Below the pieces are notes generated by a model. It was not told where the DNA came from. It saw only the letters and a program-made list of their open reading frames with translations, and searched no databases. DNA of 64,000 bases from assembly GCA_905221605.1 (NCBI GenBank), contig CAJNDS010001180.1, positions 62,001 to 126,000 of the forward strand, written 5' to 3'. Shown one piece after another: positions 43,092-55,582 of this stretch (within the stretch, counting starts at the first letter, position 1; every line of letters begins with the position of its first letter). This DNA is from Symbiodinium natans (taxonomy: Eukaryota > Sar > Dinophyceae > Suessiales > Symbiodiniaceae). Both the position numbers and the translations under genes were made by a program.

Positions 43092-43240
43092 ATGTAGGGT
43101 TTAAGGTGTAGGGTTTAGGGTTTAGGCCTCTATGTAGGGTTTAGGGTTTAGGGTTTAGGGTTGGGGCTCAGGGGTTTAGGGTTGGGGCTCAGGGGTTTAG
43201 GGTTTAGGGTGTAGGGTTTAGGGTTTAGGGTTTAGGGCAA
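43092..43240 (+). repeat. TTTAGGG array
   Basis: Includes duplicated GGGGCTCAGGGGTTTAGGG segments. Further blocks at 43318-43345 and 43475-43510. Confidence 0.85.
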
Positions 43241-43929
43241 CAGGTGGGTAGTTTCCTAAAATCGGGTCCCTTTCTCGGGTACCCATAAATTAGAGAACTA
43301 CCCAGATGAGCTTAAAACCGTTTAGGGTTTAGGGTTGAGGGCTGTTAACTTGTCGGGTTTGCCGTGTCTTTTGTGGGAAGAATAAAGTTAAACCTTCTCA
43401 TTGGCTGTTGGAGAAGTCAGGCTGAGAACTCCCCACTTCTGGTGTGACCTTATAGGGCCTTTCTATAGGGGTCGTTTTCGGGTTTTAGGGTTTAGGGACT
43501 TTAGGGTTTAAGGGTTTCGGCCCTAAACACTCACACAAGCCTGGACGCAAAAGGGCCTTTCGGGCCTTTAGAGGGTTAAAAATTGGGAAGCCCTCTGGTT
43601 CGGGATCGCTTGGAGCATTAGAAACCTGAAGATCGCGAGCAGTTGATGCCTGTGCTCTCTCCTGAGGAAGGGCAAAATTTGGCCGGTGGTCTTCCTGCAG
43701 AAGAAAGGCCTCACTGACAGCAAAAGCTGGGAATTGGGGGCTTTGGGAACTGTGCCTCCTTTTGGGGCTACAATTTCAAGGGGGTTTCTTGATTGACCAT
43801 CGACCTCCTACCTGCGCCTGAGATCCCGACACTGCACGATCACAGAGCCATGAGTCTTCAGGTTGTGTGCCGCGTTTGAGGTGCTTGGGGGAGGTTGTTT
43901 GCTCTTGAAGTGCTGGTCTTCTGTGGCAG

Positions 43930-44008
43930 AGAGGCTACTACCTGGTCACGGCCGTGGCAATTATGGATCGCAACTGTCAGGAAGCGCTGGCTCAGTTGGA
44001 GGGCAGAG
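43930..44008 (+). CDS. Exon, unidentified
   Basis: Acceptor CTGTGGCAG, frame RGYYLVTAVAIMDRNCQE then ALAQLEGR, possible GC donor (GCTGAAG). Confidence 0.4.
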
Positions 44009-44880
44009 GCTGAAGAAACGTAGGGTTTAGGGTTCCTGGGCTTCGTTCTTGACATTCCATCTCAAACGTGATGGCCAGATGATGCTAGATAGTCTGCCGC
44101 CCGTATTGGCCGCAACCGCACTCTTGCAGCTGCAGAGAGTGTCAGTCAGAGAGAGAGAGAGAGTCTTGGTGGTTGCCAGTTTCGGCTCCTCTGTAGCCCT
44201 TGCTGCAGGAGAAAGGCGGCGAAGGCGCGGGAGAAGTTCAGCAGTGCTTGTTGGCATCGTTGCTCTCTCAAGCTCCTGTGAACTTGTTGCGCCACCGGCA
44301 GGGTCTGTGCATATAATCACAATGATAGTAGAAAAAAAGATAATCGTAGTATGAATAGATGTATCATTATATTGAATTATCAAATGTATTAGATAGGCTT
44401 GTAGTTTTATGCCACTGCCAGCTCGCACACTTTCCGCTCACTTTTGAGAGGACTGACGTCGAATGTTGTCATTTAGGGCGTCATTCCGCGCGACAGGACG
44501 CGAAACGTCTGTCACAAGCTGCAAAGAAAAGATGTGGCCACAACCTGGAACCTGAATCCTGAAATCTGACGGAATCTGTCAGTGGGGTCCGAATTTGGAC
44601 AGGCGATTGTCCGAGGCAGCTCAGCTTTCAAAGTACCCTCCTTCGTTTGGGTTTGGATAAGTGGCAAGTCTGCAATGTCATGATGTAAACCTGGCACCTC
44701 GTGCTGGAGAAGCTTCCACATAGTAGGTCTTTTCAATTCAGGCCCGCAATGAGAGCCTCTCAGCCGAAATCGAGGTTCGACTAGAGCAAGCACGCGAGGA
44801 GATATGGGAGAGTGATCTGAGGCTACACAAGCCCTACCTGTCACTGTGCCCAATAATCTGGGACTCCAAAATGGCTGGGT
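44009..44880. other. No firm gene
   Basis: A TTTAGGG remnant at 44022-44033, a GA microsatellite at 44145-44163, and an exon-like block at 44833-44877 (PYLSLCPIIWDSKMA) ending at a family B element. Confidence 0.4.
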
Positions 44881-44969
44881 GTTTCCGAAATTAGGGGTAC
44901 CTTTTTGGGGTTACAGGAATCCTACTATTTGGGGTCTAAATCGGGATCCCCCATTTTTCGAAAACTCCC
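44881..44969. mobile_element. Family B inverted-repeat element, compact copy
   Basis: 89 bp: left GTTTCCGAAATTAGGGGTAC, interior GGAATCCTACTATTTGGGG, right CCATTTTTCGAAAACTCCC. The interior resembles family C, linking the two families. Confidence 0.75.
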
Positions 44970-45105
44970 CCAGATGTCCCCCAAAAAAAATGGCCAACGG
45001 AAAGCAAACTCCGCGAGGCGAACGCCCCCGCGCTTTAGACTTGCCCGCCGTGACAGCTGCCTTCGCGGTCTTGGAGGCCGGGAGTTTTTTGGTGGCAAAG
45101 CCAAG

Positions 45106-45163
45106 CAAACCCTAAACTTCCCTAAACCCTAAACCCTAAACTTCCCTAATCCCTAAACCCTAA
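45106..45163 (+). repeat. CCCTAAA array with CTTCCCTAAA variants
   Basis: Upstream of a short block ending CACG|GTAAGTAG; a TTTAGGG block follows at 45328-45358. Confidence 0.8.
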
Positions 45164-45849
45164 AGTCGGCTTCATGTGGGCACGGTAAGTAGAGGACTGC
45201 AGGCGATAGATGGCGGGGAGGGTCTCATTGTGGACACTGCCGAAGGGCGTGGATTTGATGTTCGACTGTCGGTTTCAAATCTTTAGCATTTGCAGCAGGC
45301 GGGCGCGAGGTTCCAGAGGTTCCAGCTGAGGGTTTAGGGTCTAGGGTTTAGGGTTTTGGGTTCAAGCCCACTACGATCCTTGCGAGTGTGCCTATTTTGG
45401 TTCTGGCTCAGGGGCTGCAGGTTTGGGCATAGCAAGTTTCAATTTCTGCACTCACTATGGTTCCTAAACGCTCGACCTCCAGGACATCTGCGACTTCATT
45501 CCAGCCAATCTGTCGATCTCCGATGTTACCGGCATATCAGAGCTTCAGCCGCGTGGCTTCACAGTCTTTGGTTCCCTTGGCCACTTCAGGCTGTGCACTT
45601 TGTCTGGCTCAGAACACCTGCGAGTCGCGTGCAGAATATGACAGAGAGAGAGAGAGAGAGTGCGAGTTATCCTGCAACAAGGGAGGCGGTTGCGATTCGG
45701 GGCCGGAAACCTACACGCGAACAACGTGATATAGGAAAGCACGTTTTTGCCGCTTCTGTGGGGGGGGGGGGGGGCTGTGTCGTGTTGGTTCGGATTGAGC
45801 TTCAACTTCGGGTGCGCTGTGCTCGCTGACGGCGGAATATTCCTCCCTT

Positions 45850-45937
45850 CATGCCCGGCGGAAGAAGAATTTGAAGAAGAAGAAGCAGAAGAAGAAGAGG
45901 ATGAGGAGGAGGAGAGAGGGAGTCGTTTACGGGAGTT
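45850..45937 (+). other. Acidic low-complexity coding-like tract
   Basis: GAAGAAGAA-type triplets encode a Glu-rich run followed by RGSRLREL. It could be an exon; the opposite strand reads poly-Ser. Confidence 0.3.
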
Positions 45938-46363
45938 GAAATGCCCCCGTCCCAAACCACGCTTCACTGAATCCCTTGACTTTCCTCAGATTTGTTGCTT
46001 CCCGACTCGTGAATCCCAAGGCCCCCGCGCCTTGCACCGGGCTTTCACGAAACCTCCATGACTTGACCCTGACCACGGATGCACCACATAGCACTGCTGT
46101 CCGAGTTCTTCCTCCAAATTGGGCTGTGGTTTGATACATGTTTAGGCGCCTTGCAAACACCCGCGGCCGGCTCAGGCCCTACTCAGAAAACTCTCCAAGC
46201 TTGGGCATGTCCTCTTTTGCCACAACACCAGAGAGCCACAGGGCCTTACGCGGTCGAGTGTCGGAAGAAGGCACAGGCTGCTTCTGATCTGGCAGCCTTG
46301 TGGATGAGAGGGGGGGTGGTCTCACACATCATTTCCCTGCAGCTTGCTGTGGCATGCTGGGTG

Positions 46364-46465
46364 GGTTTACGAAAAGAAGGGACGCCGAATATAAACCCCC
46401 AAATAGTAGGATTCCCCTTATCATAAGGACCCCAATAAGGTGCCCTTGAATTTCGGAAACCCCCA
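46364..46465. mobile_element. Family C inverted-repeat element in an intron
   Basis: Left GGTTTACGAAAAG, interior CAAATAGTAGGATTCCCCTT and ATAAGGACCCCAATAAG, right AATTTCGGAAACCCCC. It ends 15 nt before the exon acceptor at 46480. Confidence 0.75.
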
Positions 46466-46480
46466 TGCTGACACTTGCAG

Positions 46481-46546
46481 GTACTACATCAGGAGCGCAC
46501 TGCCTTTCGGCAGCCCAGTGAACACCAACTTCTACCTCCTGCGCAT
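46481..46546 (+). CDS. Exon, unidentified
   Basis: Acceptor ACACTTGCAG|G, frame YYIRSALPFGSPVNTN then FYLLRM, donor GTGCGG. The upstream exon probably ends VACW at about 46360, at the start of the family C element. Confidence 0.55.
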
Positions 46547-47694
46547 GGTGCGGCAACCCATCAGCAGCAACACAAGCAAAAGGCATCCTGCTGAAGTCCC
46601 CCCGTCCCCCCGTCCCTCCTGCAAGGTCTCAAGGCTTCTGAGCCGTGAGCTTGGACCTCCACACTCCTGCTTGTGTGTTACGTAAATGGTCATTTAAAGT
46701 ATAGTCCTTTAGGTGCGTGCTTGTGGATGGCACTGGGTGTTGATGGGCGGTCACAGAAGAGCGCGCACCCCGACCTCATGGTTTCAGAGTCGCAACGAAC
46801 CAAGGCATGGCTTCCCAAACAAGGAGGACTAGGGTTTAGGGTTTAGGGTTTAGGGTTTAGGAGGGTTTAGGGTTTAGGGCTGTTCGCTGTTTACTCTTCA
46901 AGGAAGGCCGTCAGTTTGGGCGAAAAGCGATGTAGCTAAAATGTCGATTGAGGTAGGGCATCAGGTGCTCATCCCAGTTGCCATAAGCTCAAACTGCTTT
47001 CAAGTACGCATCCCCCACCTTGGGCGGTGAATCCCTCACATCCAAGTCCGAACACTCACGAGGATGACACCTCTCACCGATCACCGGCGTGGAAACCCTA
47101 CCTCTACAAGGGCAAGAGCAAGCTGACCTTGCACCTCAGTCAGCATTGCGTTGTTGGTGGATGCATTCTCGGGGCCGAAGGGATGCTTTTGAAGCAGGCT
47201 TCGAGGGGGGCGGCTCGTATCGTCTAACCATTGTGCAACAAGTTGGCAGCCTGCACTGCAGAGAGTGGCGCGTGCAGCGGGTTGGGACCTGTAAGCTACA
47301 TGCATGCTGTCAACGCACGCGAGCCACCCATGACAAAGCCCAAGCTTCAAGTACGGGAGCTTGAAAGGGACAATGTAGATTGCGACGACAGAGGCGCCAG
47401 CAGTGAACTCAGGTCCATCGTGGAGACGATCAACTGCACCCTGTACGGCAAGCCCGAGTATGAAGATGTGGCCTAGCCAAAGATGGGATGCAGGTGTGTG
47501 TGTGTGTGTGTGTGCTGCATAGATGAAATTCAGAATTCCATGAGATCAATGTGTGATCCCCACCCCCGCAGATGGAGCGTAACACCACCTATATTACCAT
47601 ATATTCGATGGCACCTTTACGTATGTTCTGCGTCGCTTTCAAGGCACACTAGGACCAGCTCGGCAGCTCTTGGCATTCCTCCATGCCCCCCAAG
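46547..47694. other. Region with further candidate exons
   Basis: TTTAGGG at 46830-46881. Candidate exons at about 47060-47120 (DDTSHRSPAWKPYLYKGK) and 47412-47476 (IVETINCTLYGKPEYEDV), and a (TG)n run at 47493-47513. Confidence 0.4.
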
Positions 47695-47858
47695 GAATGC
47701 TACATCCAGGGCACTGTGTATTGTTGCGCCGACATCGCAGGAGTGCCGGAAGTGTGCCCTGATGGGAACGGCGGTTGTCTTGGACATCTAAGGAAGGACG
47801 AACCCGACATGAACGCTTCGATAATGAATGGTTCACGAAGTACAACCGAGACAGCATG
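47695..47858 (+). CDS. Two adjacent exons of an unidentified gene
   Basis: 47695-about 47751 (after CCCAAG|G; ECYIQGTVYCCADIAG) and 47793-47858 (after CTAAG|G; EGRTRHERFDNEWFTKY, donor GTAAAG). They join in phase if a GA donor at GATGGG is used. No family recognised. Confidence 0.5.
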
Positions 47859-48139
47859 GTAAAGTTTACATGTTGGCATACTTTTGTGCGGCATCATAGA
47901 CGTGCTTTCCAGGCTTCCCTGTTTGCTCTGTAAGACGACAACGGACAGGAACAAACGAAAAGGTTTGCCTCGAAGTACTTCCGCCAGGGCTTGGATTAGT
48001 TTAAGCCGAGGGCAATATACACAGAAACAGCTGATTTGTTTTGAATCTTCCTCTGGGATGGTGCCCATTCCCTCGCATACCTCTTTGCTCTGGCACAATG
48101 GCCGAAAAAGGTCCATCACCCCTGAAGAAAGTAAGCCTT

Positions 48140-50530
48140 GAAAGCTCAAGCTACGTAGAGCGTCATCCGGAACATTGAAATCTCAGGTGTGTGCCCATCT
48201 CCTTCCAACCGCATGTGACCAAAACATTCTTTGGCGGAGCCTCTGGCGGAGCCGACGTGGAGGAGGCCCTCCTGGGAGCAGCGTCCTTTAAACGGTTTTC
48301 GGTTCGGGTTCTCGTTCTCCCCCAAGGGAGTCACATGTCAAAGAGCACTTGCACTGTTGCAGTTGGCTCGGGATGCTGGCGCACGTCCGATGCGAAAGAG
48401 TGTAGGCGCACAGCGGAAACCCGAAAGATATCGGACAAATCGACCATGGATCCTGCAGGATGCCAGCTTGCCTTCTTCACCAGATGCATGGCGATGAGAG
48501 GTTTAGGCATTAGGCGATCACGCCAATGTCCTTAGGGCCTTCTCTTAAGGGCTTAGGGGAGTTTGGGCTTAGAGTAGGGTTCTTCACTTGGTCACTTGGG
48601 GCCTGAAGAGACTTGAAGTTTGTGAGGCTACGCTGGCGGAGAATAGTTGATTTTTTGTGCATGGCGCTTGGGCTGAGCCATGTGTGCCACGAGCCCTGAG
48701 GATATATGGGTGTCTTGTGCATCAGGCAATGCTAGGGCTAGGGAACTCGCTTCCGTTCAGGTCAGGCCCACGACTGATTTCAATTGCTCTCTGAAGACAC
48801 GTGTTCTGGGCGGCACAACTGCAAACTGGAGCCTAGGAAATCAGCGTGCATAATTGACTCTTGGCTCGAAAAGAGACCTCCAAACCTCAAAGAGCGCATT
48901 CATGCAACACCGAAGTTGTTTGCAACAAGAAGGAGGCAGGGACAGTGACCCGTGCATTTCCAAGGTGCTCACATTGTTGGGGGCATCAAGCCCGCCAAGG
49001 ACAGACCCGGGCTGAACCACTACGTCTACCACTAGCACGTTTACCAGCTAACACACGATATGCCTTCTTCACCTTTGTGCGCGAGTCCCCTTAGACCAGC
49101 TGCCTTCTTGACTTTTCGCAGTTTTTTTCCCACTGCATACTACTCCTGTAAGCATTTTAGGCTACGAGAAAGTATGGAATTGGTTTTCATCTCTCCTCCC
49201 AATAGGGCGCAGACAAGTTCCAATCAAAGAAGGAGGCCTCACGACCCAAGAACATGACGGGATGTCGGTGCCACGAACCTACAATTCTCCGTCGCAACTT
49301 GAGGACGAATCCTTCAAGATCTCGTGTTTGCCACCGACAGGGCCTTTTGTGCTTTGCAGGCACGCAGCTCGTTCATGCTAGAGGCAGCGGGACACTTGCC
49401 TTTGAATGTGGGGGCCCGACGAAGACCCAAAGCCTGGAAGGCTCCAAGACCAGCATCAGGGCACTTCGTAACCCAATTATCATTGTACTTCTAGCCCAAT
49501 TAGAACCCTACTGGGGTACTTACGGGGCTTATAGGTGGGTTAGAACTACGCTTATAATGGGTTGGAAAGTACCCTGAACCTCCTAGTAGCAGGTACAACT
49601 TCCGGCGCAGCCCCAGCATGCCAGTTCGAGGCAGGTTCGGCTTCTTGGTAGCTTGGTGGGGGGCTGGACGAAGTCCGCGACTTTATCTTGCAGTGCTTTA
49701 CAGACAGGACGACTGTTCCTTGAGGCCCCTCCGCTCCTGAATTCCCGGTTCATGTTTCAAACTAGACCAGTTGTCAGCTTGGATTTCAGAAGGGAGGCTG
49801 TATTTCAACAATAAAGAGGAACAGAGGTTTTGTTCTTAGAAATAGAGAGAAATAGAGGCTTTCCTTTTCAAAATAGAGGAAATAGAAGTTTTCCTCCGAA
49901 AAATAGAGCAAAATAGAGGTACTCTTCTTAAAACATAGAGGAAAATAGAGGTTTTCCTGCCCCGCCAACCCCCGCCAACCCTAAAAAAGATATCGAAAAA
50001 AGAAACGCAGACAAAATCTCCACCCTTTCAGACGCCTGACAGGATTCTACCAGCTCAAGGAGCTGTCGCCCCTGGAGTTCCGGCTCCTCCTCCAGGCCAC
50101 GCCCCCTCATCCCCCTCCATGGTCGCAGTGCAGGTTGAGGGACCCTGAACTCTAAGAACCCGAAGCCCTAAACTCCCTAAACCCTACAAACCCTCGTTGG
50201 TTGAAATGAAGGGACCTTGTCCTTGTGGAGGAAGGGGGGAAGGGGGCGGGGGGGAGGGGTGAGCCCACAACAAGGCACTAGCCGACTCACGGATCTCAGG
50301 GCAACAGCTTCTTTCAACAGCTTAAGCAAGTTTGTGGAATATGATAATCATGGTGATACATTTCTCGATTGAAGTGAAGCATGTACTACTACCGCACTAC
50401 AATACTCCACTTAAATCATAAACTGCCCCTGAAAAAAGAATCGGCCGGTCCAGCAACTGGACTCAGGTGCAGCTCCATCCGCTCGTCTCCTCTGCCAGCG
50501 GCAGTGGGTCATGGAACTGCCAAGTGAGGC
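48140..50530. other. No firm gene
   Basis: Contains a tandem repeat at 49811-49958, an exon-like block at about 50030-50130 (FYQLKELSPLEFRLLLQA), CCCTAAA remnants at 50155-50190, and otherwise unique sequence. Confidence 0.4.
49811..49958. repeat. Tandem repeat, about 30-bp period, five imperfect units
   Basis: Units of the form AAATAGAGGAAATAGAGG plus TTTTCCT, starting near 49811, 49839, 49870, 49900 and 49931. Confidence 0.8.
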
Positions 50531-50533
50531 CTC

Positions 50534-50875
50534 TTGGTCTCTGAAGGTTCTTCGAATGAAGCGGCTCCTGTGTTGATGTTCCGGGCGCCTGTGGACAAGA
50601 ATATCAAGCTGGACCAGTCAGTGACTTGTCCTTTTGTTTTTAACACTCAAATTACAGAGCATCCGTGTAGAGTTGCAGAAATTGACGTGGGGGCCACGGA
50701 GCATGCTGCATGGAGAAAATTGCTCACTATGGTTCCTGCCAGTGTTAGTGCTCCTCATAAAAATGTGCCCCGGAGGCTGCCGTTCGACCACCGCGGAGTG
50801 ATCCGGTCACATGACCTGAAATGCACCAGCGGCTCCTTCTCGCTAGCCGCGCCCTGGCTGTTGGTTAGAGTCTGA
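50534..50875 (+). CDS. 113-codon open frame, hypothetical
   Basis: Balanced composition (VLMFRAPVDKNIKLDQSV and PCRVAEIDVGATEHAAW). May be a single exon with internal splicing; no family recognised. Confidence 0.35.
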   Translation: MVSEGSSNEAAPVLMFRAPVDKNIKLDQSVTCPFVFNTQITEHPCRVAEIDVGATEHAAWRKLLTMVPASVSAPHKNVPRRLPFDHRGVIRSHDLKCTSGSFSLAAPWLLVRV

Positions 50876-51448
50876 TACTGCTTGTTGCGTAACACTTCCC
50901 GGCTCATGCCTTGTGAACGCAGTCATTGTCCACAGCACTGTCGCTTCATGCATGCTCGAGAGGTGGAAATGAGCCTTTGAAGTAGCTGCAAGCAGGTAGA
51001 TCTCATGTATCTTATGCACTGCTGATGGTTCAGCATGCTAGGTTGGTTCATTGTCGCTTTCAGGGGATACAGATCTTATTGTGCAGGAGGTCAAGCAAAT
51101 AGGTGCGCCAGCTAGCTATGAAACTTTGGCTTTAGATGGCCGTCTTCGCACGGTGGAACAGCGGAGCCATTTAACAAGATTGTGTCCGGACCAGTCCAGG
51201 ATCACAGCCGGAGCATCGTCTGGAATCTCAATGTGCGGAGACCTCGAGGAGCCACGGGAGGGTGAGCAGCTTCACAGACGGCGGAGCATCCCCCGACACG
51301 AAAGGGCAGAGAGATTTTGTGCAAGGGCGCAAGAAGCAGTTGTGACCTCTAGATTCAGAGCGAAGCTGGCACGTCCTGCTCCTTGCCGTATTTTGTTTTG
51401 TTTGTTTCTCTCTCGCTCTCTCCCTCTCTCTGTTTTTCATATTATATA

Positions 51449-51907
51449 CATATGGAGCTGGAAGGTACCCTGGAGGCGAATCTGCTGGGTGAGCTCATCT
51501 TCGAAGCCCCGCAGAAGCCGCAGCAAGACCAGAACCCTGACGGCCAGTTCCAGCATGGTCAATTAAAGGCCTTACAATCCCCTGACCAACCCTAAAAAGG
51601 GCCTTGTTAAGGGGTTATAGGGTATAATAGCCCATGCAGGTTGAGAGCTGATAAGATTTTGATGGTACGCTTAACGTATTCGGCATGTTCTTGACGTGCA
51701 CTTGAAGTTGCAACAAACCCCGTGCTCGTGCAATATCTAAGGACCAAGCGGGAGCAGCAATTGCAGCAGAAGCAACAGCAGCTCCAGCAGCAGCAACAGC
51801 AGCAGCAGCTTCTCCAGCAACAGCAGCAGCAACAGCAACAGCAGCAACAGCAGCAGCAGGCGCAGCAGCAAGCGCAGCCATCTCAGCAGCCCTCGCCACT
51901 TGCCTGA
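51449..51907 (+). CDS. Candidate exons including a poly-Gln tract
   Basis: About 51449-51560 reads MELEGTLEANLLGELIF then EAPQKPQQDQNPDG, ending where a family A element begins. At 51752-51885 CAG/CAA codons encode a Gln-rich run preceded by LRTKREQQ. The reverse strand reads poly-Leu, so the plus strand is preferred. Confidence 0.4.
51550..51640. mobile_element. Family A inverted-repeat element, diverged
   Basis: Arms CCAGCATGGTCAATTAAAGG and GGGTATAATAGCCCATGCAG. Begins at the end of the preceding exon-like block. Confidence 0.55.
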
Positions 51908-52382
51908 AGAGAGACCAAAGCGGAAAGTTCGGACCATGACTGCGCAGCCGCAAAACGACGAAGCAGTGTGCCCAGCGCAGCAAGCATGTTTTCCGCAGCT
52001 TCACGATTCCTACCTAGGGCAGCAACAATCAGCGGTTCCTGATCTCAAAGCTCTCCAAAGCTCTTCAACCCAAGGCCACGTCCCGGCGAAGCTGACAAGG
52101 CCTGGGTGCGGGGCAGTCATTGGCGCATGCGCAAGAGGCTTTAGGTTTCGAGAACCATTCGCGGGAGGTTCTCTAAACTTCTGGTCCCGTATGGGGATCC
52201 CTATAAGACGGAGCCTCATCCACATAGGGTGCCCAAAATTGACCCCCCGAAGTGTTGGTGAATCCCTGGTGTCTTCTTGGGCACTTCTTATGTCCCGAAG
52301 GCTTCAGCCGCAAGCCACACAGGGACGCCTGCAGTGCTGCTGCCTGCAATTCCCAGTGTCTTCTTGGGTTGGGGATAATTAG

Positions 52383-54630
52383 GGTTTGTTTAACGTCAGG
52401 TGTCAGGTGAGTCCTTAGCTTCGGAACGCTGTGACCCGCTTGCTGGATGAAGGCTCAAGAGTCTACAGCCCCGTGACTGGATCTGCGTAGCTAAGCAGCT
52501 AGGCGACGTCGAAGGCTGATTCTGGGGGCGGGTGTTGGAGGTCTCAAAAACATGAGTGCGCAATGGCGCGATGCATGGATTGTGACTTGCGATTAGTGCA
52601 GCGTGGCCTTTCCCCTCAAAACTGGCTGGCCGATGTCGAGTAGAAAGATCCCCAGGCTGTGTAGCTTATGAGAGAGGGGCGGAGATGCTGGAAACACAAA
52701 AAAAGCGCGGCCGATGAAAGAGTCTTAAAGGGGGAGGGTCGCATTTCTCCGAGTCTCCGTTCGCCTTTTGAGTCTCAGAGTTGCGACCCAGGAGTCTGAG
52801 GCGCCCTCAGAGGGAGAGGAGGAGACAGGACATCTTGGGGGGCCATGAGGGGGTAGGTTTTTGCACCCGAAACAACCCTAAACCCTAGGGGGGGTGGGGG
52901 GGGGCGGGGGGGGAGGGATACAATCATCGGGGGGTGGATTATCTAAGGGTTGTCTAAGGGCATTTTGGTTTCTTTTTGTTCAGCCTCTCGTGGAAATAGG
53001 TCGGCGATCTTGCGCGTGCTGACTGTCAGACTAGTTGCAGTCTGTTGTTTCTCTTAGGGATGTGGATAAACTGCCACAAACAAAGTTATGAGTGACGCAG
53101 GGCATCTCACAGCATGCGTAGTCTGTCTATGCAGGAGAGCAAGCCGCCGCCGGTGACACATCGGCTTCCCGATCTGGCGTCGATATGCTCCTTGACTCCT
53201 AGGTGTCAATGTCAGAGGCGTGCTGCTGCACAAATTGCTTCTTCAGCCCTAAACCCTAAACCCTAAACCCTAAACCCTTGTTTTTTTGCTCTGGACACAA
53301 GAAGACATCTCGAACTTTTGAGAGTTGAGGCTTCTCAACGCGGCGGGCGGCGGCGCGCATGCCGGAGGTGAAAGTCCACGGGTTCGGCTGGGGATGCATA
53401 GCCCATGGCTCCTGAGCTTCTGAACCTCACATATATTCGACTGTATTTTGTATCGAAAAACCTCGTATCATACTGTGTGATATCAAAGATCTCTTGCAGA
53501 GCTCAGGGTCAACAGGGTTTCAGGCTTTGTTGCCTTCAGTACCCGGCAGTCTACACAGGGCCGGATGCAAAAACGGTTCATGATTCAAATGACGGGGGCG
53601 GGCTTTGAATGGCCTGCGAAAGCTGAATATCCACCCGCTCCACCCATGCCCAGGCACTTACTCACAGATCCCGCCATCCCGAAACGAGGAACTCAGACTC
53701 AAACCTTTGCGAAGTAGCCTGGCATCTCGAAGAATCAAATGAGCGTCTTCGTTGGTCAACTGTTGATACCTGTTGTAACACAGGCACTTGTATGCAGGGT
53801 AATATAAGGGTCTATGGTCCCTTTGTAATTACACAGAAAAGGCCCCCCAAACCTTATTTTAATTATTCAGCCCCTAAATTCCCCCAATCTTGAGGACTAC
53901 AAACTGCCCATGTAGCCACTCTGAAAACTGCAGAGGCACCGCTGAGGGATTCACGCTGCTGGCAGCACTGGCCTCTCAGGCTGCAGTGGAGACCCCAATA
54001 AAAGCTCTAATGTACCCAAAATATACCTGATATAACCTAACACGCTGTAGTATGCCCGAACGTATGCGCAGACACACGACGAGTCCCTTGACCCGAATCC
54101 ACGCTCAACCGCCGAGCATGCCTTATTTCCGTGTGCACGTTGGCTTCAGGGGTTGTTTCTGGTTAATGCATCTCGGTGCCTGCCCAAGGCGGATGTTAGA
54201 CTACCGTGGCTGACTGAGTCAAAACCTGTCAAAAAAGAAGCAGGGAGTCGATGGATCCTTGAGAGAGGGCTTGGGTGCCAAATTGCGAGGGCAGGGCCTA
54301 CACCTTCTTATCTCAATCCAGAGTTGCAGACATCAGTCTCCTCAAACTCCTTCAAGAAAACCCTATGAACATCCCTAAAGCCTATAAGCCATATAAAACC
54401 CAAAACAAACCTTTTTTCATGACCATATAAGCCCCCCCCCCTCGCTTTTCTAACCCCATTTAACAGCACTGAGAACCTTCTTAGGGGACTTGGGGGGGGG
54501 GGGGGGGGGAGGCGTAAGAGTTCAGTCTTTTGATTGGGGTTTAGAGTTTAGAGTTTAGGGTTTAGGGTTTAGGGTTTAGGGTTAGGGTTTAGGGTTTAGA
54601 GTTTAGGGCCCATGAACCCCCAACTAGCAG
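52383..54630. other. Region without recognised gene
   Basis: Holds CCCTAAA at 53245-53275, a family D-like copy at 53800-53890, G runs at 52888-52918 and 54492-54509, and a TTTAGGG array at 54536-54608. Confidence 0.45.
54536..54608 (+). repeat. (TTTAGGG)n array
   Basis: About ten units, with TTTAGAG variants at both ends. A second array lies at 54713-54795, after the exon at 54631. Confidence 0.85.
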
Positions 54631-54702
54631 CAATCCGGGAATGCGCCAGACGCATGAGGAGAAGGAGCGCGAGGGCGGCATGGAGTCCAGCTTCAAGGCA
54701 AG
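54631..54702 (+). CDS. Exon, unidentified
   Basis: Acceptor AACTAGCAG, frame NPGMRQTHEEKEREGG then MESSFKA, donor AG|GTGGCC. Charged composition. A TTTAGGG-type array starts 11 nt after the donor. Confidence 0.5.
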
Positions 54703-55198
54703 GTGGCCCGAGGCGGGTTTGGGGTTTGGGGTTTAGGGTTTAGGGTTTAGGGTTGTTTAGGGTTTAGGGTTGTTTAGGGTTTAGGGTTTGGGGGCATTGC
54801 AAGGGGGGCAGGGGCATGCCAAGCGGTATGTGGCACCGAGCTGCTGACACCGCTACAAACAGTTTCTGGAGCACTCACCCCAAAGCTGAAGTGGCCCAAG
54901 TTCAAAGGTCCGCGATCTTGCTGGATGGCTTGCCATACAACACTCTTCCAGACCGTGAGACAAAGCCTGCATAGGAGAGCCAGTTCGATGCGAATCGTTC
55001 ATCGGCAAGCTCCTTGGCCGACAGCTTTCGGAATTCCCAGCTAGGGAGTGACACCACAGGACCCTAAAACCCTAAACCCGAACCCCCTGATATGGTCCTT
55101 CCTCGCCAGTGAACTTTCGTGCAGCTAGGTACTAAACCCTCAATCCTAAAATCCATAAGCCAAAGCCTGAAACTAACCCACAACCACACCACAGAAAG

Positions 55199-55266
55199 GT
55201 GAAGTCGTTGCAGATCACCTGGGCCCAGGTGGCAACCAGGAAGCACCCGCAGAAGATGACGGTCAG
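55199..55266 (+). CDS. Exon upstream of a terminal exon
   Basis: Acceptor CACAGAAAG|G, frame EVVADHLGPGGNQEAPAE then DDGQ, GC donor (GCCCTG). Degenerate C-rich telomeric sequence precedes it. Phase zero at the end fits the exon at 55463. Confidence 0.5.
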
Positions 55267-55462
55267 GCCCTGCCCCGTTGTTTCGCATCGTCTGAAAGTG
55301 TTCTAAGGCCACGGCTTCTGCCTGGGCTCCAAGGCCCCCATACCCACAAGGCCCCAATAAGCTCCTAAGGCTTCGGGACTACTGTTCGTGCTATGAGTGT
55401 CGGGACTTACCCTATAACCTATAAACCCTAGCAACCCCATAAACCCTAAACCCTGATGGCAG

Positions 55463-55582
55463 GTGGACCTGGAGCATGGAAGTCTGGTGATCGCCGCGGT
55501 GGGCGCGCCGGCGCGGGCCGCGCTGACGAAGCCCCAAGCATCCCCGCTCAACGCCACAGCCAAAGGCCAGCAAGCGGAGTGA
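55463..55582 (+). CDS. Terminal exon of an unidentified gene
   Basis: Directly after CCCTAAACCCTGATGGCAG. 40 codons in phase zero reading VDLEHGSLVIAAVGAPAR, then AALTKPQASPLNATAKGQ, ending at TGA 55580-55582. High confidence as an exon; function unknown. Confidence 0.65.
   Translation: MDLEHGSLVIAAVGAPARAALTKPQASPLNATAKGQQAE

Noticed and set aside
51737-51937. Poly-Leu frame on the minus strand
   Set aside because: It is the complement of a CAG/CAA run; the plus-strand Gln frame with a charged start is more plausible.
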